Assembly (NCBI RefSeq): GCF_004342005.1
Contig: NZ_SMBX01000002.1
Location: forward strand, 434,001-498,000
DNA length: 64,000 nucleotides
DNA from: Paracandidimonas soli
Lineage (GTDB): Bacteria > Pseudomonadota > Gammaproteobacteria > Burkholderiales > Burkholderiaceae_B
Direction: 5' to 3'
Shown here: piece by piece, positions 32,068 through 39,923 of the stretch
Layout of the letters: every line of letters begins with the position of its first letter
How positions within the stretch are numbered: the stretch's first letter is position 1
Translations under genes and position numbers: made by a program
The notes under the pieces: generated by a model
Told to the model about the DNA's origin: nothing
Seen by the model: only the letters and a program-made list of their open reading frames with translations
Databases searched by the model: none

Positions 32068-32907
32068 TCATCCTTCCGGATTGATGAACCCCTTCAGGAA
32101 CTCTTGTGTCCGCGCCTCTTGAGGCTCGGTGAACACCTGTTCGGGCGGTCCCTGTTCCACGATCACGCCCTTGTCAAAGAAGCAGACGCGGTCGGAGATC
32201 TGCTTGGCGAACTGCATCTCGTGCGTCACAAGAAGGATGGTCAGATCGTCCTGGTCGGCCAGGCGCTGGATGACGTTGAGCACTTCGCCGACCAGCTCGG
32301 GATCCAGGGCGGACGTGGGTTCGTCGAACAGCATGATGTTGGGTTTCATGGCCAGCGCCCGCGCAATGGCCACCCGCTGCTGCTGGCCGCCCGAAAGCTG
32401 GCTGGGAAACTTGTCGGCCTGGTCGGAAAGCCCCACCAGCTCCAGATAGGTTTCCGCGCGCGCATTGGCTTCTTCTTTGCCCAGTCCCAGGACATGGACC
32501 GGCGCCTCGGTGATGTTGCGGCGCACCGTCATGTGCGGGAACAGATTGAACTGCTGGAACACCATGCCCATTTCCTTGCGCATTTCACGCAGGTGTTCTT
32601 CCGAGGCAGGCTGCAGCTCCCCATTTTTCTCTTCGTGCCACAGCGGCTTGCCGGCGACGTGAATGACGCCTTCGTCGATGTTCTCCAGTGTCATCAGTAT
32701 GCGCAGCACGGTGGATTTGCCCGAGCCCGAAGGGCCGATGATCGTGACTTTCTCGCCCTTGCGCACGGAGAAATTCAGGCGGTCGAGAACCGTCACGTCG
32801 CCGAATCGTTTGACGACATCCTTGAACGTGATGATGTCGACGGGTTCGGATGCCTGCGCGGCGGGAGATGCGGCGGAAACCGGAAGGGAAGTATCGCTTG
32901 TGTTCAT
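32068..32907 (-). CDS. ehuA: Ectoine/hydroxyectoine ABC transporter, ATP-binding protein
   Basis: A 279-residue polar-amino-acid type ABC ATPase: Walker A GPSGSGKST, Q-loop FQQFNLFPH, signature LSGGQQQR, Walker B LFDEPTSALDP, H-loop VTHEM. An insertion HEEKNGELQPASEEHLREMR before the Q-loop is seen in EhuA-type proteins. The start overlaps the ehuD stop (ATGA). The specificity assignment rests on the operon's place beside ectABCD. Confidence 0.88.
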   Translation of the reverse strand: MNTSDTSLPVSAASPAAQASEPVDIITFKDVVKRFGDVTVLDRLNFSVRKGEKVTIIGPSGSGKSTVLRILMTLENIDEGVIHVAGKPLWHEEKNGELQPASEEHLREMRKEMGMVFQQFNLFPHMTVRRNITEAPVHVLGLGKEEANARAETYLELVGLSDQADKFPSQLSGGQQQRVAIARALAMKPNIMLFDEPTSALDPELVGEVLNVIQRLADQDDLTILLVTHEMQFAKQISDRVCFFDKGVIVEQGPPEQVFTEPQEARTQEFLKGFINPEG

Positions 32908-33596
32908 CGCAGGGGGATTCCTTGTTTGGGCAGCCGCCGGTCCAGATAGCGCACGCCGGCCGCGGCGATCAGCGTCATGACCAGATATAGCGCTCCGACC
33001 ATGGACAGCGGCACCAAGTAGTTGAAGGTGCGGTCGCCGATGATTTTGGCGACGCTCAGCATTTCGATGACGGATACGACGGACAGGATGGGAACATCCT
33101 TCATGATGGAGACCAGGTAGTTGCCGAGCGCGGGAATGATGCGGGGGATGGCCTGGGGAACGATGATGGTGCCGAAGGTGCGCAGCGGAGGAATGTCCAG
33201 TGCGCACGCCGCCTCGGTCTGGCCACGGGCGACGGACTCGATGCCCGCGCGGTAGACCTCCGAAGTATAGGCGCTGTATTGCAGCCCGAGCGCCAGGGCG
33301 CCCGTCAGGAAGGCCGGCAGCACGATACCGTATTCCGGCAGCACGTAGTACAGGAAGAACAGTTGCGCCAGCAGCGGTGTATCGCGGACGAATTCGGTGA
33401 ACAGCCGCGCCGGCCAGGAAATGATGCGCAGGCGGGCTGCCTTCAATGCGGCCAGGATCAGGCCCAGCACGGCTGCAATCAGGAAGCCGACGACGGTGGC
33501 CTGCAGCGTGACGACCATGCCCCTGAGCAGTATGGGCAGTATGGAGGCGGCGAACAGCCAGTTGTTGGTGGTGTCCCACTCGATTCCGAACATCAT
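32904..33596 (-). CDS. ehuD: Ectoine/hydroxyectoine ABC transporter, permease EhuD
   Basis: A 230-residue membrane permease of the His/Glu/Gln family, with about five hydrophobic segments. The coupling loop EAACALDIPPLRTFGTIIVPQAI matches the EAA motif that contacts the ATPase. It begins one base after the ehuC stop codon; two ATGs in a row are possible starts. Confidence 0.87.
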   Translation of the reverse strand: MMFGIEWDTTNNWLFAASILPILLRGMVVTLQATVVGFLIAAVLGLILAALKAARLRIISWPARLFTEFVRDTPLLAQLFFLYYVLPEYGIVLPAFLTGALALGLQYSAYTSEVYRAGIESVARGQTEAACALDIPPLRTFGTIIVPQAIPRIIPALGNYLVSIMKDVPILSVVSVIEMLSVAKIIGDRTFNYLVPLSMVGALYLVMTLIAAAGVRYLDRRLPKQGIPLR

Positions 33597-33597
33597 G

Positions 33598-34269
33598 TCA
33601 TGTCCTCCCTGCGCGCCAGCGGCCTACGGAGCGTTCGAGCAGCTTCATGATTGCCGTGAGCACCAGCGCCATGCCAAAGTACATGAGCAGCAGCATGCTG
33701 TAGACAGTCGTGCTGTCCTGAGTGAAGTTGCGGATCTGCTCGGCGCGGAAGGCCAGGTCTCCCAGGCTGATCAGGGAGACCAGGGCCGTGTCCTTGAGAT
33801 TCTGGACGGCCAGGTTGCCGAAGCTGGGCATCATCTCGGGGATGGCCTGGGGCAGGGCAATGCGCCACAACGTCTGGCGCGGCGTGAAGTCCAGCGCCTT
33901 GGCCGCCTCGTATTGCGATGGCGCCACCGACTGGATGGCTCCCCTGACGACTTCCGCGCCATAGGCGCCGATGTTCAGGCTCAGCGCGAGCACCCCGGCC
34001 ACGAGCGGCGGCAGGCGCAGGTCCACGCCGATCCACTGCCCGAATACGGGCAGGGCGAAGTAGAGCCAGAACAGCTGGACCAGCAGCGAGGTGCCGCGAA
34101 AGACTTCGATGAAGCTGATCGAGACCCAGCGCAGCAGGGGATTGTGCGCCAGCTTTCCTATGCCGAAGGCAAAGGCGCACAAGGCGCCGAGTATCGTCGA
34201 GTAGAACGTCAGTTGGGCGGTCAGCCATGCCCCTTGCAGCAGGGGAGGCAGATATTCAGTCCAGCTCAT
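33598..34269 (-). CDS. ehuC: Ectoine/hydroxyectoine ABC transporter, permease EhuC
   Basis: A 223-residue permease paralogous to EhuD; the EAA loop is YEAAKALDFTPRQTLWRIALPQAIPEMMPSFGN. I prefer the ATG at 34269; an in-frame GTG four codons upstream is possible, and neither has a strong ribosome site. With EhuD it forms the heterodimeric channel. Confidence 0.87.
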   Translation of the reverse strand: MSWTEYLPPLLQGAWLTAQLTFYSTILGALCAFAFGIGKLAHNPLLRWVSISFIEVFRGTSLLVQLFWLYFALPVFGQWIGVDLRLPPLVAGVLALSLNIGAYGAEVVRGAIQSVAPSQYEAAKALDFTPRQTLWRIALPQAIPEMMPSFGNLAVQNLKDTALVSLISLGDLAFRAEQIRNFTQDSTTVYSMLLLMYFGMALVLTAIMKLLERSVGRWRAGRT

Positions 34270-34411
34270 GCGGGATACCACCGTTGGTCATGACGGGATC
34301 GTGCTCCCGGGGAGAGAACCGGACACGACACGGCCCGCAGGAGCTTGCGCCGCGTCTGGCGGATCCGGGCGGCATTCGAGCCGTGGGGAGAGAGTGCGAA
34401 TCGCCTGAGGC

Positions 34412-35308
34412 TCAGCCCGAGCAAAGGTCTTCCGCCGTCTTGGTGAACGAGCCTTCGAGGTCGGCGGCGCTGAAGCCGTACTGGGTCAGGATTTCCTTCC
34501 AGGCATCGGTCTTCTTGAACTCGGCCAGTTGTTCATTGACGGCGTCGCGCAGGCTTTCCGAATCTTTGGAGAACGTGAATCCGCCCCAGCTGCGCACGGG
34601 CTCGCCGTCGACGACCGGATCGGAGAAGTTTTCGGCGGCCTCTACGCGATCGCTCTTGCCGGCAAGCTCGCTGACCGTAAGACTGGTAGCGGCATATGCG
34701 CTCGCCCGTCCTGTGGATACCGTGGAGATGGCATCGGCATTATTGGCGATGGTAACCATTCTGTCGGCTGGGACGCCCAGGGCCTGGAACATCTCCAACT
34801 GGTCCGCGCCCGCCATGATGGCGACCTTTTTGTCGGAATCTGCGAAGTCTTCGTAGCGATGGACGTCGTCGGGATTGCCCTTGGCCACCAGCAGGCCTTC
34901 GCCATAGGAACTGTTGGGGTTGGAAAAGTGCACCTGCTGGCAGCGCTGCGGCAGGATGGCCATCTCGGCGGCGACCATGTCGAAACGGTTGGCCTGCAGT
35001 CCTGGAATGAGAGAGCTGAAGCTGGTGGGAATCCACTCGATGTTGGCTATGCCCAGTTCCTTCACGATGTGCTTGGCCACATCTGGGCCCGCGCCCTTGG
35101 CCTCGCCGCTGATGTCCATGTAGCCGTAGGGAATTTCATTGGCGACGGCGATGCGGATCGTGCCCTTGGATTTGATGGCGTCCAGATCGGCCGCTTGGGC
35201 GGCGTACGGCGCGGTTGCGGCGAGGGAAACGAGCGTCGCGGCTGCCAATGCCTTAGAGAATGAGTTGTTGGGGCGGATACCCGCTTTGCTGGAATGATGT
35301 CTGGTCAT
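34412..35308 (-). CDS. ehuB: Ectoine/hydroxyectoine-binding protein
   Basis: A 298-residue periplasmic binding protein of family 3. A long signal peptide (cut near AAQA-AD) is followed by LDAIKSKGTIRIAVANEIPYGYMD, then GAGPDVAKHIVKELG, and FDMVAAEMAILPQRCQQVHFSNPN. This agrees with EhuB, which binds ectoine and hydroxyectoine through aromatic side chains. A 142-bp gap separates it from ehuC, which would allow higher expression of the binding protein. I chose the ATG after a GAGG-like site. Confidence 0.88.
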   Translation of the reverse strand: MTRHHSSKAGIRPNNSFSKALAAATLVSLAATAPYAAQAADLDAIKSKGTIRIAVANEIPYGYMDISGEAKGAGPDVAKHIVKELGIANIEWIPTSFSSLIPGLQANRFDMVAAEMAILPQRCQQVHFSNPNSSYGEGLLVAKGNPDDVHRYEDFADSDKKVAIMAGADQLEMFQALGVPADRMVTIANNADAISTVSTGRASAYAATSLTVSELAGKSDRVEAAENFSDPVVDGEPVRSWGGFTFSKDSESLRDAVNEQLAEFKKTDAWKEILTQYGFSAADLEGSFTKTAEDLCSG

Positions 35309-35464
35309 GGAGTCTGCCTCTGTCTGTTGTGTTCGCCGGAATCCGGCCTGGAGGAAGCTGCCGGACTCCTCGGCAATCTTGCGCCAGCGCATACCGTAGT
35401 GTTCAGCGGGCATGCCGATGCGATGAAGCGTATGAGCCCTGGCTGTTTCTCAGTCTAATCATAG

Positions 35465-35481
35465 CTAAAGAAATCATACGA
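35465..35481 (-). promoter_or_regulatory. Candidate EctR operator upstream of ehuB
   Basis: On the minus strand TCGTATGATTTCTTTAG, next to a TATGAT that could be the ehuB -10 (35458-35463). It matches the motif upstream of ectR at 13 of 17 positions. The rest of the 35309-35514 stretch is A+T-rich leader DNA with no gene. Confidence 0.4.
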
Positions 35482-35514
35482 CAATAAATCATTTCTATGC
35501 AAACTAATTAGGGA

Positions 35515-35641
35515 CTGACCACGGGCCAAAGCGAAAGTCTCGGCCTTCAGACCGAGGTCGAGCGAGGTAATATCCGTACGGCGCCGCAGGCGCCCCCGTA
35601 TGGTGACGAGGAAGCTCTCGACTTCAGGCGGGAATGACTCA
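35515..35641 (+). repeat. TnpB-less IS200/IS605 right-end-like element, copy 1
   Basis: A 127-bp unit with three hairpins: TCTCGGCCTTCAGACCGAG, then CCGTACGGCGCCGCAGGCGC and its partner through GTATGG, and a final CTCTCGACTTCAGGCGGGA-type stem followed by ATGACTCA. The last stem and tail resemble the right ends of IS200/IS605-family elements, where the omega-RNA scaffold lies. It aligns without gaps to the inverted copy at 39751-39877 (16 differences in 127). The plus-strand frame stays open up to TGA near the end in both copies, as expected if it once was the 3-prime end of a tnpB gene. No transposase body is present. Confidence 0.65.
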
Positions 35642-35748
35642 TCAATGGCTGTCTGGCCGGTTTGCGGATGAGGGGCGGGTCGATTACATTGCGTCTTGAT
35701 GCTCGATTTTCAGAGCGTTTTGATTGTTTTGTTTGGTTGGGTGATATC

Positions 35749-36531
35749 GTGGTGAACAAAGACTCCGGAAGTGATTCGTTGGTCCAGCGGCTCGATGCGA
35801 TCCGTCGACGCATGGACGAGGCAGCCTTGCGCTGCGGCCGCGAGGCGGGCTCGGTCGTGCTGCTTCCCGTTTCCAAGACGTTCGGCGAGCAGGCCATCAG
35901 AGAAGCCGTTGCGGCGGGAGAGCGCCGTTTCGGCGAGAACAAGGCGCAAGAGATCCGCGAGAAGTTCGAGCCCTTGTCCGATTGCGGAATCGACTGGGTC
36001 ATGATCGGCCATCTGCAGACGAACAAGGCCAAGGATATCGCCCGGATGGCTTCCGAGGTCCAGTCGCTGGACCGCAAGGATCTGGCCATCGCTCTGGACC
36101 GCAGGTTGCAGCAGGAAGGGCGGGCCATCGACGCCCTGGTGCAGGTCAAGACCTCCTCGGAACCGACCAAATACGGCATGGATCCGGCGGAAGTCGCGGA
36201 TTTCCTGAGGTTTCTCGCGCGCGACATCTCCACGATCCGGGTGCGCGGCCTGATGACGCTGGCCATCAACGAAAGCAACGACGCCGCGGTACGCTCGTGC
36301 TTTCGGCAGTTGCGCGAATTGCGCGACCGCCTGCGCGACGAGACCATCGACGGCGTATCCCTGGACCGCCTTTCCATGGGAATGAGCGGCGATTTCGAGA
36401 TCGCCATCGAAGAAGGCTCGACGGAGGTGCGGATTGGAACCGCGATCTTCGGCGCGCGCAACTATGGTTCGGACTATTACTGGCCCGAAAACACGAAATC
36501 GGGCGCAAAAGACGCCGGAGACGCAGAATGA
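35749..36531 (+). CDS. yggS: YggS/PLPBP-family pyridoxal phosphate homeostasis protein
   Basis: A roughly 260-residue single-domain TIM barrel binding PLP through the lysine in LPVSKTFGEQAI. FGENKAQEIREKF, WVMIGHLQTNKAKD, VQVKTSSEPTKYGM, RGLMTLA and LSMGMSGDFEIAIEEGSTEVRIGTAIFG are family motifs. It keeps cellular PLP in balance and has no known enzymatic activity. The start is uncertain: two adjacent GTGs (35749, 35752) precede NKDSGSD; a farther ATG at 35662 would reach almost into the repeat. Confidence 0.88.
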   Translation: MVNKDSGSDSLVQRLDAIRRRMDEAALRCGREAGSVVLLPVSKTFGEQAIREAVAAGERRFGENKAQEIREKFEPLSDCGIDWVMIGHLQTNKAKDIARMASEVQSLDRKDLAIALDRRLQQEGRAIDALVQVKTSSEPTKYGMDPAEVADFLRFLARDISTIRVRGLMTLAINESNDAAVRSCFRQLRELRDRLRDETIDGVSLDRLSMGMSGDFEIAIEEGSTEVRIGTAIFGARNYGSDYYWPENTKSGAKDAGDAE

Positions 36532-36953
36532 CGACGCACGATACTCCCGGCATCGAAGACTATCCGTTCACGATAACAGAGCGGGTCCGCTACCGCGACA
36601 CGGATGGCCATGGCCACGTCAACAACGCTGTGTTCGTCACTTACCTGGAAACCGCCCGGGTCGTCATGGTGCAGGAACGCGAAGACCGGCTGCTGGACGA
36701 AGGGTGCCAGTATGTCGTGGCGCGGCTGGGCATCGATTTCCTGCGCGAGATTCTCTGCCCGGGAGAAGTGGAGATCGGCATCCGCATGCAAAAGATCGGG
36801 CGCAGCTCCTTTACGCTGGACCAAGCTATTTTCCAGGATGGAAAATGCGCCGCGCGGGCAGAAGTGGTCATTGTGCAGATCAATAAGGCGCAGCGCAGGT
36901 CTCAGCCGTTCAGCGAGGCGCTGCGTGCCAGACTGCTGGAGTTGCAGCCATAA
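36528..36953 (+). CDS. Hot-dog fold acyl-CoA thioesterase (YbgC/FadM-like)
   Basis: A 141-residue 4HBT-type thioesterase; RYRDTDGHGHVNNAVFVTYLE carries the catalytic Asp and the HVNN motif. It hydrolyses acyl-CoA thioesters in the cytosol; the natural substrate is unknown. It overlaps yggS by ATGA, and the gene ends 14 bases from the convergent nickel/cobalt transporter gene. Confidence 0.88.
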   Translation: MTTHDTPGIEDYPFTITERVRYRDTDGHGHVNNAVFVTYLETARVVMVQEREDRLLDEGCQYVVARLGIDFLREILCPGEVEIGIRMQKIGRSSFTLDQAIFQDGKCAARAEVVIVQINKAQRRSQPFSEALRARLLELQP

Positions 36954-36967
36954 GGCCCAGGCCGTTG

Positions 36968-37954
36968 CTACAAGATGGGATGAGGCACTGCGCTCAGCCC
37001 TTGCTGGAGCAGGCCGATCCCCATGAGACCGATCGCCGTTCCGCCGATGAGGCCCAGTATGTCGAAAATGGTGGCAGTTCGGTGCCCGGACGCCGTCCCG
37101 CGTTGGAAAAAGCGCAGCGCGAGATGTCGAAACGACACGGCCGCCGTGGCCAGGAGGCTCACAGTTGCTGCGGTACCAAGCGACATGGCCAGTACGGCGG
37201 CAATGCCGACCCAGCGCAAGTCCAGGGAATAGGCAACAAGCAGTACGAGTATGGCGCCGGTACATGGCCGCATCCCGATGGCTAGGATGATGGGCAGTCC
37301 GGTACGCCATGTCAGGGGCTGGTCTATATGCTCGTCCGACAAGCGGTGCGGGCCGCCGCATTCGGCGCAATACGCCCGCATCTTGCCATCGCCTGAAAAC
37401 AGGGAGCCCTTGGGGCGCTTCGCATGGTGCCAGCGGCGATAGAGCGCTCTTGCGCTGCGCAGGGCCAGCACGGCTCCGAGTAGCGCAACCAGGGCGAAGC
37501 TGAGGTTTTCCAGCTGGCCTGCGGCGCCCTGGGTGCGCCGCAGCGAGAAGCTCAGCAGATTGGCCACGACTTCGACGAGAAGCACCGCCACGATGCCCTG
37601 GATGATGGCCGACGAGATCGACAGGATCAGGCCGCGCCGCAAACGCATCCTGCTGGTACCCAGGTAGGTAGCAATCACCGCTTTGCCGTGGCCGGGGCCG
37701 GCCGCATGGAAAATGCCGTAGAGCAGGCTGATCCCGATGAGCGGCCACGTCGCGGCCCATCCTTGCCGGGAGACCTGGCGCATGGCAGAGGCAAGTTGCT
37801 GGTGCAAGTCGGCCTGTGTCGTCATGATCCAGGCCAGAAGCCTGTTCCATGCGTCGTAGCGGTCCAGCAGCCCCCATGCCAGGACGACCAGGATGCCGGC
37901 CAGGGCGCATCCGGCCAGCATGCGAGCGCTCCTCTTGCCACGTATCATTTGCAT
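36968..37954 (-). CDS. NicO-family nickel/cobalt (divalent metal) transporter
   Basis: A 328-residue inner-membrane protein with about seven hydrophobic segments. YGIFHAAGPGHGKAVIATYL is the RcnA/NicO metal-path motif, repeated in part by GMRPCTGAILVLLVAYSL. A hydrophilic loop with YCAECGGPHRLSDEHID has Cys and His residues that could bind metal. It overlaps the DUF1007 gene by ten bases; this pair is common and is usually assigned to nickel, cobalt or zinc export or import. Direction cannot be judged. Confidence 0.85.
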   Translation of the reverse strand: MQMIRGKRSARMLAGCALAGILVVLAWGLLDRYDAWNRLLAWIMTTQADLHQQLASAMRQVSRQGWAATWPLIGISLLYGIFHAAGPGHGKAVIATYLGTSRMRLRRGLILSISSAIIQGIVAVLLVEVVANLLSFSLRRTQGAAGQLENLSFALVALLGAVLALRSARALYRRWHHAKRPKGSLFSGDGKMRAYCAECGGPHRLSDEHIDQPLTWRTGLPIILAIGMRPCTGAILVLLVAYSLDLRWVGIAAVLAMSLGTAATVSLLATAAVSFRHLALRFFQRGTASGHRTATIFDILGLIGGTAIGLMGIGLLQQGLSAVPHPIL

Positions 37955-38571
37955 CGGATATGCACCTTTTCCGCGAAGAGATCGCCCAGCGTGTCGTCGG
38001 GCGAGGCTCCGCGGTCCAGGGCGAACGCGCGCGCAATGGTTGCTGGAGACGGATTGGGCGGTTCGACGTGGACCCGGCAATGATTTTTTTCTTTGCTCTT
38101 GATGGAGGGCGGATCGTCTGGACGATGGACCATCCGAATGAAATAGGTGGGGTCGTACACGGAGAACTGGACGGCGTGGTGCTGGGGATCCACGGGCCTG
38201 GCAAGGGGAGCGGTAAAGGACAGCAGCAATTGCTCGCCCTTCATTTCGCTTTTGAACTGCGTGACGGTGTCTATCTGGACCGGACGGCCATCCTCGGCGA
38301 CCTTCATGAAATAGCCATAGGGGCCAAGGTTCCCGATGACCTCGGCGGCGAAGTCGCGAACGGCCACCTCTTTCTCCGCGCCATTATCGGCCAAGCCCTC
38401 GAGAATGGCCGAGCTGTACATATCGTCGAACAGCCACTCCTCCTCGATGGCTGAAATCAGACCCTCGGCCGACATGACGATCGTGCTTCGCACATCGATC
38501 CATGCGTGAGGGTGGGCATGCAGGCCAAGTGGAACAAGCGCCAGGACAAGCGCGGCAAGTCGTCTATTCAT
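37945..38571 (-). CDS. DUF1007 periplasmic protein, partner of NicO transporter
   Basis: A 208-residue secreted protein. The signal peptide ends at LHA, and the mature chain starts HPHAWID, so a His-rich N-terminus is exposed after cleavage, typical of DUF1007 and fit for metal binding. The remainder has a WLFDDMYSS segment and a conserved FSVYDPTYFIRM segment. Probably delivers metal to, or takes it from, the NicO channel. Confidence 0.85.
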   Translation of the reverse strand: MNRRLAALVLALVPLGLHAHPHAWIDVRSTIVMSAEGLISAIEEEWLFDDMYSSAILEGLADNGAEKEVAVRDFAAEVIGNLGPYGYFMKVAEDGRPVQIDTVTQFKSEMKGEQLLLSFTAPLARPVDPQHHAVQFSVYDPTYFIRMVHRPDDPPSIKSKEKNHCRVHVEPPNPSPATIARAFALDRGASPDDTLGDLFAEKVHIRCK

Positions 38572-38656
38572 GCTGCTGTTGCGGCCTCTCGGCAGTACCG
38601 ATGCTCGCTTGTAGCGTTGGGTGCCTTTCGGGTGGTGCATCAGGCGTGCTGGAGTC

Positions 38657-39610
38657 CTACTCGATATTCTGCGCCTGTTCCCGCAACTGCTCGATCAGCA
38701 GCTTCAGGTCGATGGCGGCGCGGGTTACGGTCAGGCTGGCTGATTTCGAGCCCAGGGTATTGGCTTCGCGGTTCATTTCCTGGAACAGGAAGTCCAGGCG
38801 CTTGCCTGTGCTGCCGGCTTTTTTCGCGGGAGCAGCGGAAGAGTGCGAGCCATTGCTCCGAGACTCGGCGGGCGCCAGCAGATGGCGCAGTTCACTGATG
38901 TGCGAACGCAGCCGGGCCAGCTCTTCCGCAATGTCCACGCGCAGCGAGAACAGCGATGATTCCTGGGCGATGCGCGCCGACAGTTCTGCGCCGCTGATCT
39001 GCGCGAACCCTTCGGGGCTGACGGCATTGAGGGCGTCCTGCAGCTTGCGCGCGATCTTGGATCGATGCTCCTCCAGCAGGGCGGGCTGCTCTTGCTCGAT
39101 CTGATCCACGATTTGCTGCATCTGCCCGGCCTGTTCGAGCATGGCGGTTGCCAGCCTGGCGCCTTCGCGCAGCCGGTTGGCCTGCAGCTCGGCCAGGGCC
39201 TGTTCCGCGGCCTGCAGGCACATGGGAACCCAGGTGTCCGGCTCCATGCCCCTGCCATCGTTTCCGCCCGAGGACGCCTGAAGCAATTCCTCGAGCCGGG
39301 GCGCGGGTGTATCGGGGATGACGGACCTGGCCTGCGCGAGCAGGTCCGCCTGATCCTCGAGAATGCCGGCGTCGAGCGTGCGCACAGTGCGCGCGACCGC
39401 CAGGGAGTAGCTCAGACGTGCATCGATCTTGCCTCGGTTCAGTGTTCTGCCGATCAGTTCGCGCAAGGGTTGTTCGGCGGCGCGCAAGTCGTCGGGCAGC
39501 CTGAGGCTGACGTCGAGAAAGCGGTTGTTGACGGTGCGAAACTCCAGGCTGACGCTGCCCGCTTCGTTTTCGACGCGGGCACTGCCAAACGCTGTCATGC
39601 TGGAAATCAT
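38657..39610 (-). CDS. yicC: YicC-family endoribonuclease
   Basis: A 317-residue protein with the YicC N-terminal domain (MISSMTAFGSARVENEAGSV, FRTVNNRFLDVSLRLP) and the C-terminal DUF1732 domain (GKRLDFLFQEMNREANTLGSKS ... LKLLIEQLREQAQNIE). YicC in E. coli is an endoribonuclease acting on small RNAs. Here the two parts are separated by an extra low-complexity insert (ESRSNGSHSSAAPAKKAG). AGGA stands seven bases before the ATG. Confidence 0.92.
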   Translation of the reverse strand: MISSMTAFGSARVENEAGSVSLEFRTVNNRFLDVSLRLPDDLRAAEQPLRELIGRTLNRGKIDARLSYSLAVARTVRTLDAGILEDQADLLAQARSVIPDTPAPRLEELLQASSGGNDGRGMEPDTWVPMCLQAAEQALAELQANRLREGARLATAMLEQAGQMQQIVDQIEQEQPALLEEHRSKIARKLQDALNAVSPEGFAQISGAELSARIAQESSLFSLRVDIAEELARLRSHISELRHLLAPAESRSNGSHSSAAPAKKAGSTGKRLDFLFQEMNREANTLGSKSASLTVTRAAIDLKLLIEQLREQAQNIE

Positions 39611-39750
39611 GTGTGTTCCTGATTCGATGTGAAAAAGATGCCTGGGCGCGGGGCCTTCATCCCGGGACGACCCGGCGATGAGAACGGCGGCCTCCATTAT
39701 CGCCCACGGCGCGCGCAATCGTGCAGTCATGCGGGACAAGGTTTACACTG

Positions 39751-39877
39751 TGAGTCGCTCCCGCCTGAAGTCGGGAGCTTCCTCGCCACCATACAGAGGC
39801 GCCTGCGGCGCCGTATGGACACTGCCTCGCTTGACCTCGGCCTGAAGGCCGAGGTTTGCGCTTTGGCACGTGGTCAG
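39751..39877 (-). repeat. TnpB-less IS200/IS605 right-end-like element, copy 2 (inverted)
   Basis: Reverse-strand copy of the element at 35515-35641, about 87% identical. Hairpins on the minus strand: ACCTCGGCCTTCAGGCCGAG (10-bp perfect stem), CATACGGCGCC / GGCGCCTCTGTATG, and CTCCCGACTTCAGGCGGGAG, then CGACTCAC. The minus-strand frame is open for 44 codons and ends at TAA just past the element. It fills the gap between yicC and rph; the remaining bases of 39611-39923 hold nothing else recognisable apart from the rph ribosome site. Confidence 0.68.
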
Positions 39878-39923
39878 GCTTTACGGCGCCCCATGCGGCG
39901 CAGGCAGTTTGCGGGAGTTTCTT

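Noticed and set aside
32908-33579. Apparent N-terminal extension of ehuA to about 500 residues
   Set aside because: The extension runs out of frame through ehuD; the ATPase proper starts at 32907 with an ATGA overlap.
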